Source: Lachnospiraceae bacterium OM04-12BH (GTDB taxonomy: Bacteria; Bacillota; Clostridia; Lachnospirales; Lachnospiraceae). From it: a DNA stretch of 64,000 bases. Location: the NCBI GenBank assembly GCA_003490145.1, contig QULQ01000008.1, forward strand, positions 327-64,326, given 5' to 3'. The notes beneath the pieces are model-generated. The model worked only from the letters and a program-made list of their open reading frames with translations. It was not told the origin of the DNA and did no database searches. The position numbers were made by a program, and so were the translations under genes. Of the stretch, positions 55,402 to 64,000 are shown one piece after another; the stretch's first letter is position 1; each line of letters starts with the position of its first letter.

Positions 55402-55456
55402 AAGCTTTTGTGGGCAGTACAGATCCTTTTCAGGATGTGGGAGTTACGGAAAAATC

Positions 55457-55505
55457 TTGACAGTAGAAAATTATCGTGTTTATTATTTTATAGAAACCGG
55501 TTACA
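55457..55505 (+). promoter_or_regulatory. Fructokinase promoter with LacI-type operator
   Basis: TTGACA (55457-55462), 18 bases, then TATTAT (55481-55486). The operator-like AGAAACCGGTTACA (55492-55505) covers the expected start point. The same 14 bases occur inverted at 57757-57770 before the GH172 gene. Repression by the LacI-type protein encoded at 56472 is likely. Confidence 0.78.
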
Positions 55506-55540
55506 TTAATATATAAAATTTTAAAGACGGGAGAAAAATA

Positions 55541-56413
55541 ATGAGAATAGGAGCATTGGAAGCTGGTGGCACCAAAATGGTATGTGCTGTTGGTGATGAA
55601 AATGGGCAGATTTTAGAAAGAGTTTCAATTGTAACAGAAAATCCGGATAAAACAATGCCTGAAATACTGGAATTTTTCCGACAGTATACGCTTGACGCTA
55701 TTGGTATTGGAACATTTGGGCCGGTAGATCTTGACCGGACATCCCCTACCTATGGATATATTACATCTACGCCCAAAATTTCATGGAGAAATTTCAATCT
55801 GCTTGGAAGCATGAAAAGAGAATTTGCTGTCCCAATAGGTCTGGATACAGATGTGAATGCATCAGCGATTGGAGAAGCTTCGTACGGAATTACCAGAGGA
55901 CTGGACAGCAGTATTTATATTACAGTTGGAACAGGTATAGGGGTTGGAGTAATATTGGATGGAAAAGCAGTACATGGCATGCAGCATCCGGAAGCTGGAC
56001 ATATATTGCTGGTCAGACATCCAGAGGATAATTATACAGGACGTTGTCCGTATCATCCTAATTGCTTGGAGGGTCTTGCATCAGGTCCAGCTATTGAGGA
56101 ACGCTTTGGAGTAAAAGCAGCAGAGCTTCCAGGGGATTCTTTGGCATGGGAGATAGAGAGCTTTTATTTGGCACAGGCACTGGTAGATTTTACATTGGTT
56201 TATTCACCTAAAAGAATTGTTCTTGGTGGTGGAGTTATGCATCAGAAGCAGCTTTTTCCAAAGATACGTGAAAAGTACAGGGAGATGCTGAATCATTATG
56301 TAGATACGCCATATGTAAAAGATTTGAATAATTACATTGTTCCTTATAGTCTGGATGATAATCAGGGAATCATGGGATGTATCAGGATAGGTCTTGATGA
56401 AATGGAACGATAG
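55541..56413 (+). CDS. ROK-family fructokinase
   Basis: A 290-residue ROK kinase. The phosphate loop is GALEAGGTKMVCAVGDENG, with TVGTGIGVGVILDGKAVHG and a zinc site GHILLVRHPEDNYTGRCPYH plus CLEGLASGPAIEERFG, the pattern of YdhR/ScrK-type fructokinases. It converts fructose to fructose 6-phosphate with ATP. GGGAG precedes the ATG. The promoter carries the same operator as the fructoside import genes, so it supplies the last step of that pathway. Confidence 0.93.
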   Translation: MRIGALEAGGTKMVCAVGDENGQILERVSIVTENPDKTMPEILEFFRQYTLDAIGIGTFGPVDLDRTSPTYGYITSTPKISWRNFNLLGSMKREFAVPIGLDTDVNASAIGEASYGITRGLDSSIYITVGTGIGVGVILDGKAVHGMQHPEAGHILLVRHPEDNYTGRCPYHPNCLEGLASGPAIEERFGVKAAELPGDSLAWEIESFYLAQALVDFTLVYSPKRIVLGGGVMHQKQLFPKIREKYREMLNHYVDTPYVKDLNNYIVPYSLDDNQGIMGCIRIGLDEMER

Positions 56414-56425
56414 GATTGTGATATA

Positions 56426-56467
56426 AGCAGGGCATGTGAAAAATGAAAATTTTTCGCATGCCCTGCT
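56426..56467. terminator. Bidirectional terminator between fructokinase and lacI-type gene
   Basis: AGCAGGGCATG and CATGCCCTGCT form a perfect 11-bp stem extended by A/T pairs to GAAAA and TTTTC. It separates the converging fructokinase and repressor genes. Confidence 0.88.
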
Positions 56468-56471
56468 GTTC

Positions 56472-57503
56472 TTATGAAGTTGTTTCTCTTTCAATCAGAG
56501 ATGGTTGAATAATGATATGCTGAAGAGATTCATTAACTGGTTGATCATCAGCAATATTTCGATTGATCTGCTGTGCGATCAGGTCGATTGCACTTTGTGC
56601 AATTGCCGGGATATCCTGACTTATCGTTGTAATTGGTATGATAGACTGGGAAGAGTCAGGGGAATTATCAAAACCGATAATCTGGTATTCATCTGGGATT
56701 TGTTCTCCATGTTTGACAAGTATATTTAAAAATATATGTGCATATGTATCGTTACAGAAGAAAAATCCCTTTCTTTTGCCGGGATACTTTTTTTTGATAG
56801 TATGATAAATATCCTGAAGACATGCATAGGATTCTTCATAGTTATCTGTAAATGGACGTAAAATCAATTCGTTAGGCAGATTGTGGGCGGAACAGGTATC
56901 TGTAAAACCCTGGATACGTCCATAGGCAGGAATTGCAGGTGAAACGGGACTGTTTACATGAAAGTATATGTCACAGTTATTTCTGTGGAGAAGATTAACG
57001 GCCATTTTTGCACCAGAGTAATTGTTTGTATTGACGCTGCTGATAAAACGATCCTCTCTTTCAACGGTGACAACCGGTATATCCAGCCTGGAAAGGTATT
57101 CAGAAGAGAGATTGTGACTCAGGTCGATAAGACCGATTATCTGATAGGCCAGCAGCTCATTCAGACATTTTCTTTCTGCCTCGCAATCATTATTTCCTAA
57201 AAAGGTGATAAATTTAAAACCATACTGTTCATAGGTGTTCAGCACATGATTCAGGAAGTGACTGTAAAACTGGTAAAAAAAGTTTGGTACGATAATGCCT
57301 ATAATTTCACTGTTTCCTTTTGCAAATACCCGGGCAAGCTTATTTTCCTGGTAATTCAGTTCATTCAGGGCCTTTGAGATCATGTCGATGCTTTCCTGGG
57401 TAAGATACGAGGGCTGGTTAAAGTAACGGGAAATTGTAGCCTTGGACAAGCCGGTATATTGTGCAATATCGGAAAATGTTATTGATTTTTTCTGGGAAGC
57501 CAT
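56472..57503 (-). CDS. LacI-family repressor of the fructoside locus
   Basis: A 343-residue LacI-type regulator. The helix-turn-helix is FSDIAQYTGLSKATISRYFN with the hinge helix KLARVFAKGN. The periplasmic-binding-like sensor domain covers residues about 60-335 (EIIGIIVPNFFYQFYSHFLN, GFFFCNDTYAHIFLN). I start at the ATG 57501-57503 behind AGGAAAA; the ATG at 57518 has no site. It should bind the AGAAACCGGTTACA sites at 55492, 57757 and the variant at 57624 before its own gene, and release them on a fructoside or a fructose phosphate. Confidence 0.9.
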   Translation of the reverse strand: MASQKKSITFSDIAQYTGLSKATISRYFNQPSYLTQESIDMISKALNELNYQENKLARVFAKGNSEIIGIIVPNFFYQFYSHFLNHVLNTYEQYGFKFITFLGNNDCEAERKCLNELLAYQIIGLIDLSHNLSSEYLSRLDIPVVTVEREDRFISSVNTNNYSGAKMAVNLLHRNNCDIYFHVNSPVSPAIPAYGRIQGFTDTCSAHNLPNELILRPFTDNYEESYACLQDIYHTIKKKYPGKRKGFFFCNDTYAHIFLNILVKHGEQIPDEYQIIGFDNSPDSSQSIIPITTISQDIPAIAQSAIDLIAQQINRNIADDQPVNESLQHIIIQPSLIERETTS

Positions 57504-57623
57504 AATTTTTCCTGCCATTTTGTGTAGTATTTTACGGTGTCGGAGGCTTTTGACCCCGACATCACTTTATAAAAGTATAGCATTTTGTAATAAGAATGTA
57601 AATTAAAGAATGAAACAAAATAT

Positions 57624-57637
57624 AGAAACCGATTACT
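57624..57637. promoter_or_regulatory. Variant LacI-type operator before the repressor gene
   Basis: AGAAACCGATTACT differs from the perfect operator at two of 14 positions. It lies 121 bases upstream of the repressor start and 133 bases from the perfect site at 57757, a spacing that could allow looping and autorepression. The surrounding gap 57504-57792 is AT-rich. Confidence 0.65.
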
Positions 57638-57713
57638 TTGTGCAATATAGATAAAATTAAATAGAGTAAATTCATTAATATACACAAATATGTAGATTAT
57701 ATGAATTTATATA

Positions 57714-57770
57714 TTGACTAAAAATGTAAAACGTGCAAGAATGATGACAAGTTAATTGTAACCGGTTTCT
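57714..57770 (+). promoter_or_regulatory. GH172 gene promoter and operator
   Basis: TTGACT (57714-57719), 17 bases, then a weak -10 AAGAAT. The perfect inverted operator TGTAACCGGTTTCT (57757-57770) lies just after the expected start point, 22 bases before the ATG at 57793. Confidence 0.72.
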
Positions 57771-57792
57771 TACATTCAAAAAGAGGTATGCT

Positions 57793-58869
57793 ATGAATTA
57801 TACATTAAAGGAAATAAAGAGTTGTTCTGCTACTGCAGAAAATCCAGATGCATTATCAGGACAGGGTGGAAAAGCGAATAATGGAAGAAAAGGATGTCCA
57901 TGTGTGGAACCACTGGCAGCAGGAGTGACAAAGACCCTGCTTCACAAATTAGGATCGGGAACGATCCGGAAAATATGGTGCACGATTCCACCGGAGCATC
58001 CGGAACATCTTCGCAATCTTATTCTGAGGATGTATTGGGACGGACAGGAAATTCCAAGTGTGGAGGTACCACTTGGAGACTTCTTTGGGATTGCCCATGG
58101 AAGGCAGAAAAACATGGTAACACCATATGTGGGAATGCAGGATGCCAAAGGATTTAATTGTTTTATTCCTATGCCTTTTCAAAAAGAAGTGATGATCAGT
58201 ATAGAAAATGATTCTGATACAGACGTAGATATGTTTTTTTATCAGATAGATTTTACGCTTGGTGACACTCATGATGAAAATACAGGATATTTTCATGCAC
58301 AGTTCAGACGGGAAAATCCCTGTGAAATTAAGAAGGATTATACAGTACTGGACGGAGTAAAAGGACGTGGCATCTATATTGGAACAGTTCTTGGAATCCA
58401 CAATTTGTATTATGATCATTTACAGGAATGGTGGGGTGAAGGAGAGGTAAAGTATTATCTGGATGATGATGAGGAATTCCCTACGATATGTGGAACAGGA
58501 CTGGAGGATTATATTGGAGGCGGATGGGGAACAAATGAAATTTGTACACCTTATCAGGGAGCCCCGCTGCTTGATGATAAGCAGGGTCTGTATTCTTTAT
58601 ACCGGTTTCATCATGCTGATCCTATTTATTTTCAGAAAAATATAAAGGTTACTGTCCAGCAGCTTGGGTCAGGAGAAAGAAAGTGGGCAGAAGCCTTTTA
58701 TGGAGACAAAGGTGGCTGCTATAAAGCAGCAGGCTGCCCGGAGGATTCCCATTTGTGTCTTTTTGAGCGAAGTGATGATTATTGCAGTGTTGCATACTGG
58801 TACCAGGAGCTTCCAACAAATCCATTTCCTGAATTACCAGACAGAAAAAGGAGAATGGAGGGTATCTGA
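57793..58869 (+). CDS. GH172 (DUF2961) fructoside hydrolase/transferase
   Basis: A 358-residue DUF2961 protein, now glycoside hydrolase family 172, whose described members include a difructose dianhydride I synthase/hydrolase from Bifidobacterium. Landmarks are GTIRKIWCTIPPEHPEHLRN, VEVPLGDFFGIAHG, FNCFIPMPFQKEVMIS, TICGTGLEDYIGGGWG (acidic residues near the expected active site) and LYRFHHADPIYF. No signal peptide is visible, so it acts in the cytosol after import. With fructokinase and GH32 around it, an alpha-fructofuranoside or difructose anhydride substrate is likely. The exact linkage is inference. Confidence 0.85.
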   Translation: MNYTLKEIKSCSATAENPDALSGQGGKANNGRKGCPCVEPLAAGVTKTLLHKLGSGTIRKIWCTIPPEHPEHLRNLILRMYWDGQEIPSVEVPLGDFFGIAHGRQKNMVTPYVGMQDAKGFNCFIPMPFQKEVMISIENDSDTDVDMFFYQIDFTLGDTHDENTGYFHAQFRRENPCEIKKDYTVLDGVKGRGIYIGTVLGIHNLYYDHLQEWWGEGEVKYYLDDDEEFPTICGTGLEDYIGGGWGTNEICTPYQGAPLLDDKQGLYSLYRFHHADPIYFQKNIKVTVQQLGSGERKWAEAFYGDKGGCYKAAGCPEDSHLCLFERSDDYCSVAYWYQELPTNPFPELPDRKRRMEGI

Positions 58870-58978
58870 AGGATACCGTCATGGAAAGGGATGATGTGAA
58901 GTAAAATAACTGCTTTATAAAGAATGTAAGAAGAAGTAACAGTTAACTACAAAAATAAAAACAATTATGGGAGGTACT

Positions 58979-60328
58979 ATGAAGAGAAGAATTTTGTCAA
59001 TTTTACTTGCAGCAGTGGTGACAGCTGGAACCTTACTAGGGTGCGGCAGTACAAAGGAAAGTACAGGTACAGATAAAGCGGCAGAGGCTTCGGAGGAGAC
59101 CGCTGCAGATACAACTTCTGATACGGAAGTAGCAACAGATGCTGAACCGGTTGAGATTACAATCGCTTATCCAAGTGATGATGGTGCAGAGGAAAAGCTG
59201 AATATCCTCATTGATGAGTTTAATAAGAGCTATCCGAATATCAAAGTGAATTATGTATTGATTCCTTTCAGCTCCTGGCCAGATTATATTACTAAGCTGA
59301 AGACAATGGTTGCCGGTGGAACCGGGCCGGATGTTGCCCGTCTGGCAGTGGAAGGTATTCAGTCTTTTGTAGCAGATGGAATGGCATTACCTTTTGACGA
59401 CTTTATTGCTGAAAATGCAGATTTAATGGAAGAACTGGGCGTAAACGATATTCATCCCAATATTAATGCTCCTTTTCAGGTTGACGGTAAAACATATGGA
59501 TTTGCCTGGGACTGGAATAATATCGTGATGTTTCTGAATAAGGATGTTTTTGCAGAAAAGAATATTGAACTTCCAGGTTCCGACTGGAATAAGGATAAGT
59601 TCCTTGAAATCGCGCAGACATTAACATACGAAAAGGATGGAGAAAAAGTATACGGTACAGTAGCTCCGACAGATTATTTCACTGTGACAGCATGGCTTTA
59701 TAATAACAATGCAAGTGTTTTAAATGAAGACATGACAGAATGTACCTTAAATTCCCCTGAAGCAATTGAAACGATCCAGTTTTTGCACGATCTTGTTTAT
59801 AAATATGAAGTAGCACCTGCACCATCAGCAGGACTGGATACCTCCAACCTGTTTATGAATGGACAGATCGCTATGCTTGGTAATGGAAGATGGTCTATTG
59901 CATCTTTGGCTAACAATAATTTTGAAGACTATGATATCCAGGCATTGCCAGCACTGTCAACACAGCAGAGCTCCTTTGGATCCGGCTCATTCCCTGTTCT
60001 TAGCAGCACAAAGCATCCTTATGAGGCAATGTTATTCTCCTCATGGTTATCTGCAAGCAGCTTTTCACAGGAGACCTTCCTGAAGACAGATTCTGTACCT
60101 TCAAGAATATCTGTAATGGAAAAGATCCTTCCGACCATGCTTCCTGAAAATGGAATGCTCTGGAGAGAAAGCGCTGATGTTGCAAAGAGTATTCAGGCAC
60201 CAACACAGCTGACAGATGTAACAGCAGTATTCGATAAGTATATGTCGCTGGTCTTTGCGAATGAGATTTCTGTTGAGGACGGTATGAATAAGGCGACAGA
60301 GGAAATTAATGCCATTCTGGCAGAATAA
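58979..60328 (+). CDS. ABC sugar-binding lipoprotein
   Basis: A 449-residue family 1 solute-binding lipoprotein. The signal peptide ends in a lipobox at AGTLLGCGS (Cys about residue 22), followed by a Ser/Thr/Glu-rich linker to about residue 55. The mature fold shows VEITIAYPSDDGAEEKLNIL and the typical MVAGGTGPDVARLAVEG segment. It should capture a short fructoside outside the membrane for the permeases downstream. No ATPase gene is in the cluster, so a shared MsmK-type ATPase encoded elsewhere is likely. Start at 58979 behind GGGAGG. Confidence 0.92.
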   Translation: MKRRILSILLAAVVTAGTLLGCGSTKESTGTDKAAEASEETAADTTSDTEVATDAEPVEITIAYPSDDGAEEKLNILIDEFNKSYPNIKVNYVLIPFSSWPDYITKLKTMVAGGTGPDVARLAVEGIQSFVADGMALPFDDFIAENADLMEELGVNDIHPNINAPFQVDGKTYGFAWDWNNIVMFLNKDVFAEKNIELPGSDWNKDKFLEIAQTLTYEKDGEKVYGTVAPTDYFTVTAWLYNNNASVLNEDMTECTLNSPEAIETIQFLHDLVYKYEVAPAPSAGLDTSNLFMNGQIAMLGNGRWSIASLANNNFEDYDIQALPALSTQQSSFGSGSFPVLSSTKHPYEAMLFSSWLSASSFSQETFLKTDSVPSRISVMEKILPTMLPENGMLWRESADVAKSIQAPTQLTDVTAVFDKYMSLVFANEISVEDGMNKATEEINAILAE

Positions 60329-60349
60329 AATTTGAGAAGAATAAATGAT

Positions 60350-60394
60350 AAAGATAATTCCCAATGCATCTTTAGCATTGGGAATTATCTTTTT
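60350..60394 (+). terminator. Partial terminator between binding protein and permease genes
   Basis: AAAGATAATTCCCAATGC pairs with GCATTGGGAATTATCTTT over 18 bp and is followed by a T-run. As in many ABC loci, it should let binding protein mRNA exceed permease mRNA. Confidence 0.9.
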
Positions 60395-60410
60395 AAAGGA
60401 AAGGAAAAAT

Positions 60411-61316
60411 ATGACTGGAAATAAGATCAGATCCATGCATATGTTAAAAAAAGAAACTTTTGTTGCTTATCTTTTTGTTGCCCCGGCATTGATTCTGTTT
60501 TTGCTGTTTGTAGGATATCCGCTGGTGGCTTCCTTTTATCTGATGTTCTGTGATTACAACCTCATTACCAGTCCGGAATTTGTCGGACTAAAGAACATCC
60601 TGAAATTTCTGGGAGACAAGGAAGTGCCGCTTGTTATGCTAAGCAGTCTGAAGCTTTTACTGGTTCTGGTTCCTACCCATGTGATACTGGGACTTGCACT
60701 GGCATATCTGGTTCACAGGACAGGAAAAAAGATGTCAACGGCGTACCGGATTATTCTATATATTCCAACAATAATGACTACAGTTTCTGTAGCTACAGCA
60801 TGGTCTTATCTGTATGATACAGATTTTGGTGTAATTAATTATTTCCTTGGAAAACTGGGAATTGACAAAGTACCATGGTTAAATTCCTCTGTATGGGCAT
60901 TCTGGGCAATTATTATCTTTAGTATCTGGAAATTTGTTGGAACCCCGTTTTTGTATTATTATATCGGGTTGCAGAATATTCCTACCTCTTTGTATGAAGC
61001 AGCAGAGATTGATGGAGCGAATGGAAGACAGAAATTCCGGTATGTGACATTACCCATGCTTACACCTACTATATTTATGGTAATTGTGTTATCACTGATC
61101 AGTTATATACAGTGCTTTGACGAGCCATATGTACTGACACAGGGGGGACCCGGTATTTCAACAACAACAGTAAGCCTTTATATTTACCGGAATTTCCAGG
61201 CTCAGAATATCAGCTATGCAAGTATTCTGTCTGTGTTCCTGTTTATGATAATTATGATTGTGACCATTATACAGTTCAAGGTTTCTGGTAAATGGGTGAA
61301 TTATGATACAGAGTAG
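60411..61316 (+). CDS. ABC sugar permease, MalF/UgpA type
   Basis: A 301-residue membrane permease with six helices. The EAA loop reads SLYEAAEIDGANGRQKFRYV and lies before helix V, with TQGGPGISTTTVSLYIYR near the end. It forms half of the import channel with the next gene. The ATG at 60411 (AAAGGAAAGGAAA upstream) is right; the frame start at 60345 lies inside the terminator. Confidence 0.93.
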   Translation: MTGNKIRSMHMLKKETFVAYLFVAPALILFLLFVGYPLVASFYLMFCDYNLITSPEFVGLKNILKFLGDKEVPLVMLSSLKLLLVLVPTHVILGLALAYLVHRTGKKMSTAYRIILYIPTIMTTVSVATAWSYLYDTDFGVINYFLGKLGIDKVPWLNSSVWAFWAIIIFSIWKFVGTPFLYYYIGLQNIPTSLYEAAEIDGANGRQKFRYVTLPMLTPTIFMVIVLSLISYIQCFDEPYVLTQGGPGISTTTVSLYIYRNFQAQNISYASILSVFLFMIIMIVTIIQFKVSGKWVNYDTE

Positions 61317-61330
61317 GAGAAATGTGACAG

Positions 61331-62164
61331 ATGAAAAAATATAATTTGAAAAGGACAACTATTGTAAGCAATCTGCTTTGTCTGGTTATCTGCGTGATTG
61401 CCATGTTACCATTTATGTGGATGATTGCGACATCTTTGCGGCTTCCGGTGGATTCTTTCCGTCTGCCACCATCGTTTTTCCCTACTGTATTTCATTATCA
61501 AAATTACGTAGAGGTATTCCAAAAGGTACCATTGTTCCATTATATTGCGAACAGCTTTCTGGTATCAGGCATAGCTACATTAGTGCAGTGTATTGTTACC
61601 TGTATGGCAGCTTACGCCTTTGCAAGACTAAATTTTAAAGGAAAAAATGTAATATTCATTATATTGCTGTCAGGGCTTATGATTCCGGTACAGACTACAG
61701 TGATTCCTATTTTTATTATGTATAAAGAAATTGGACTAATGGATACAAGACTTGGAATAATCCTTCCACTGCTTATCAATCCGCTGGGAATTTTTATTAT
61801 GAAGCAGTTTATGGAATCGATTCCAAAGAGCTATGATGAGGCGGCAAAGCTTGATGGAGCAACACATGTTTCCATATTGTTCCGCATAATAGCACCTATG
61901 ACAAAGCCGGCACTTGTTACAGTAGCGGTTTTAGCATTTGTAGCTTCCTGGAATGACTTTTACCGTCCGCTGATTTTTATTACAAGCCCGGAAAAGATGA
62001 CGCTGCCGCTTGGAATGACAGCATTAAGCGGATTGATGAGAAATACAAGTATATCTATTATACTGGCTGGGATTTTAATTTCCTCAGTGCCATTGATATT
62101 AATTTATGCGTTTGGCCAGAAGTATTTTGTACAGGGAATTTCCCTTTCTGGACTAAAGGGTTAA
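61331..62164 (+). CDS. ABC sugar permease, MalG/UgpE type
   Basis: A 277-residue membrane permease with six helices. The EAA loop is IPKSYDEAAKLDGATHVSIL, and VPLILIYAFGQKYFVQGISL ends the protein with the usual FVQGISLSGLKG tail. It pairs with the MalF-type subunit 14 bases upstream. Intact. Confidence 0.93.
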   Translation: MKKYNLKRTTIVSNLLCLVICVIAMLPFMWMIATSLRLPVDSFRLPPSFFPTVFHYQNYVEVFQKVPLFHYIANSFLVSGIATLVQCIVTCMAAYAFARLNFKGKNVIFIILLSGLMIPVQTTVIPIFIMYKEIGLMDTRLGIILPLLINPLGIFIMKQFMESIPKSYDEAAKLDGATHVSILFRIIAPMTKPALVTVAVLAFVASWNDFYRPLIFITSPEKMTLPLGMTALSGLMRNTSISIILAGILISSVPLILIYAFGQKYFVQGISLSGLKG

Positions 62165-62188
62165 ACAGATGAAAGGATATCGTATAGC

Positions 62189-63655
62189 ATGAAAGAATTT
62201 AGTACAGATTTGAGAAAAGTGCGGGAATATGAAAGCGAAGCACTGAAAGGGCATAGTGAAAATAAGCTGCCGGTTTTTCATATGAAGGTACCGATGGGAT
62301 GGATGAATGACCCTAATGGATTTTCCTTATATGAGGGAGATTATCATCTTTTCTTCCAGTATCATCCCTATTCCCGGGAATGGGGATCCATGCACTGGGG
62401 GCACGTGAAAAGCCAGGATTTTATCCGCTGGGAGCATCTGCCGGTGGCACTTGCACCGGATCAGGTATACGACAAGGAAGGCTGTTTTTCAGGAACGGCT
62501 ATAGAAGACAATGGAAAGCATATCCTTGCCTATACAAGCGTATATTATGAGGATGGAATAGAAGAACCTGATAAAATACGACAGACACAGAGTATTGCAA
62601 TAGGTGATGGAGAGAATTATACAAAGCAGGAAAATAATCCGGTGATCGATAAGAAGCTTCTGCCGGAAGGAGCAAGTCTGGTAGATTTTAGAGATCCCAA
62701 AATTTTTAAGAGTCATGGCAGTTATAATATGATTGTGGCGAACAGAGACAGGGATGGACGCGGACAGCTCCTGAAATTTGAATCTGCTGATCTAAAGAAA
62801 TGGCAGTATATGGGTGTATTTTACAAACCGGAAAAAAAACTGGGAAGAATGTGGGAATGTCCGGATTATTTTGAATTGGAAGATACAAAGGTGCTGCTGG
62901 TTTCTCCTCAGGATATGGAGGCTGAGGGATTGCAGTATCATTGCGGAAATGGCTCCCTGTATCTTACAGGGAAAGAAAGGGAGGGACATTTCTGTGAGGA
63001 TTATATCGACTGTCTGGATTATGGAATAGATTTTTATGCACCGCAATCATTATTAACAAAAGACGGAAGAAGAGTTATGACTGCATGGATGCAGTCATGG
63101 GATGTAAACAGCTATCCGGAGGATTTTATATGGCGCGGAATGATGATATGTCCGAGAGAGCTGCATCTGGAGGATGGTAAGATTCGGCAGACTCCGGTAA
63201 GAGAGCTAAAGCAATACTGGAAAAATGAGATCAGTTTTGAGAAGATTAAAGTATCCGGAGCTGTTTCGTTGGAAGGAATCAGGGGACGTGTACTTGATCT
63301 GACAATTACCATCAGAGACATGTGCTGTGATGCAGTGGAGATCAGGCTGGCAAAAAAGGATAAGAAATATATCAGTATTGCTTATCAGCCCAAGCAGCAG
63401 CTTCTTACCTTTGACCGGAAGTATATGCAATGTATCCGGGATATAGTAAATGAAAGAAAAGTAGAGCTGACAAAAAGATCTGATGCCATAACCCTGAGAA
63501 TATTGCTGGATATATATTCCATTGAAATTTTTATGAATAATGGGGAAAAAACATTGACTTCTTTGTATTTTATGCAGGATGATTATGATGGTATAGAATT
63601 TGTTTCCTATGGCGGATATTGTGAAATGGATATCTGCAAAAGAGATATCTATTGA
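62189..63655 (+). CDS. GH32 beta-fructofuranosidase
   Basis: A 488-residue family 32 glycoside hydrolase. The nucleophile Asp41 is in GWMNDPNGF, the stabilising Asp169 in FRDPKIF, and the acid/base Glu223 in WECPDYF. A five-bladed propeller (about 28-335) is followed by the beta-sandwich module (about 350-488; RLAKKDKKYISIAYQPKQQL, YSIEIFMNNGEKTLTSLYF). No signal peptide, so it cleaves imported beta-fructosides such as sucrose, inulobiose or kestose in the cytosol. It ends the transport operon and hands fructose to the ROK kinase. Confidence 0.94.
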   Translation: MKEFSTDLRKVREYESEALKGHSENKLPVFHMKVPMGWMNDPNGFSLYEGDYHLFFQYHPYSREWGSMHWGHVKSQDFIRWEHLPVALAPDQVYDKEGCFSGTAIEDNGKHILAYTSVYYEDGIEEPDKIRQTQSIAIGDGENYTKQENNPVIDKKLLPEGASLVDFRDPKIFKSHGSYNMIVANRDRDGRGQLLKFESADLKKWQYMGVFYKPEKKLGRMWECPDYFELEDTKVLLVSPQDMEAEGLQYHCGNGSLYLTGKEREGHFCEDYIDCLDYGIDFYAPQSLLTKDGRRVMTAWMQSWDVNSYPEDFIWRGMMICPRELHLEDGKIRQTPVRELKQYWKNEISFEKIKVSGAVSLEGIRGRVLDLTITIRDMCCDAVEIRLAKKDKKYISIAYQPKQQLLTFDRKYMQCIRDIVNERKVELTKRSDAITLRILLDIYSIEIFMNNGEKTLTSLYFMQDDYDGIEFVSYGGYCEMDICKRDIY

Positions 63656-63717
63656 ATGTGTATCATAGAGAAATGTCGTATTATATATGCGGCGGTGTAG
63701 AAACGAGGGGAGATTTG

Positions 63718-64000
63718 ATGGAACAGAAGCAGCCCAAGTATTATCAGCTTATGACAGATCTGAAGGAGAAGGTGACAAAGGGCGAGATCCGCCCAGGCGA
63801 TAAGCTTCCCTCTGAAAATGAACTGTCAGCGGCTTACCAGATCAGCCGCCAGACAGTCAGGAAAGCGCTGGCAGTACTTGATAGTGAAGGCTATATTTAT
63901 GCCGAGCATGGCAGGGGAACATTTTGCCGGGAAAGAGTGATGCACACAGGAAATTCCAGAAATATTGCTGTTGTCACTACTTATCTGTCGGACTATATTT
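63718..64000 (+). CDS. GntR/AraR-type regulator (cut by window end)
   Basis: The first 94 codons of a regulator. The GntR winged helix covers residues 5-72 (KYYQLMTDLKEKVTKGEIRP, GDKLPSENELSAAYQISRQT). After a linker, SRNIAVVTTYLSDYIF begins a LacI-like sugar-sensing domain, the AraR arrangement. An AGGGGAGA site precedes the ATG. It probably controls the next sugar locus beyond the window rather than the LacI-controlled fructoside genes. Confidence 0.85.
   Translation, partial: MEQKQPKYYQLMTDLKEKVTKGEIRPGDKLPSENELSAAYQISRQTVRKALAVLDSEGYIYAEHGRGTFCRERVMHTGNSRNIAVVTTYLSDYI

Overview
The window is the replication-origin neighbourhood and one flank of a low-GC Gram-positive chromosome, most likely a gut Lachnospiraceae (Blautia-like; the genus is an inference). 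Support: the gene order rpmH-rnpA-yidD-yidC-jag-mnmE...mnmG-rsmG and dnaA-dnaN-S4-recF-gyrB-gyrA around DnaA boxes, two perfect parS sites, the Lachnospiraceae-type DUF3881 and DUF4446 proteins, and a FabK-type fatty acid synthesis cluster. Genes left of about 19.6 kb lie mostly on the minus strand and genes right of it mostly on the plus strand, so most run away from the origin.

Region 1 (1-3.1 kb) is decayed plasmid- or ICE-derived DNA: the first 73 codons of a topoisomerase III, an intact HigB/HigA toxin-antitoxin pair with a palindromic operator inside its promoter, a complete accessory ParB, a ParA fragment, a dUTPase with internal deletion, GTGACA-type repeats, one intact tRNA-Arg(CCT) and one broken copy. 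Region 2 (3.1-19.5 kb) is housekeeping: DUF3881, serS, an HD-GYP protein, DUF4446, parB/parA with parS, a DegS/DegU-like pair, rsmG, mnmG, a ThuA-like protein and a TIM-barrel isomerase inserted before mnmE, then jag, yidC, yidD, rnpA and rpmH. Region 3 (19.6-31.2 kb) holds the two-part origin, dnaA to gyrA, a CPA2 antiporter and a flotillin.

Region 4 (31.2-43.7 kb) is accessory. A GT2-GtrA glycosyltransferase is followed by a ruined redox locus (flavodoxin, carboxymuconolactone decarboxylase, iron alcohol dehydrogenase, HxlR regulator) that is interrupted by an AT-rich SIR2-domain protein, a candidate stand-alone anti-phage NADase. Next come paired chromate-family transporters, a LOG/EamA/YeiH/Ogt cluster, a lipoprotein with a GH114-like TIM barrel, and a secreted protein rich in Cys pairs.

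Region 5 (43.8-55.4 kb) is a compact type II fatty acid cluster (acpP-fabK-fabD-fabG-fabF-accB-fabZ-accC-accD-accA). It lacks fabH and a FabT-type repressor and continues into an acyl-CoA synthetase and a separately promoted multi-PAS/winged-helix regulator. Region 6 (55.5-63.7 kb) is a fructoside locus: ROK fructokinase, LacI repressor, DUF2961 (GH172) protein, ABC sugar importer and GH32 fructosidase. Near-identical operators stand before the kinase, the GH172 gene and the repressor. The likely substrate is a fructose disaccharide or difructose anhydride, imported, split inside the cell and phosphorylated. The window ends inside an AraR-like GntR regulator.
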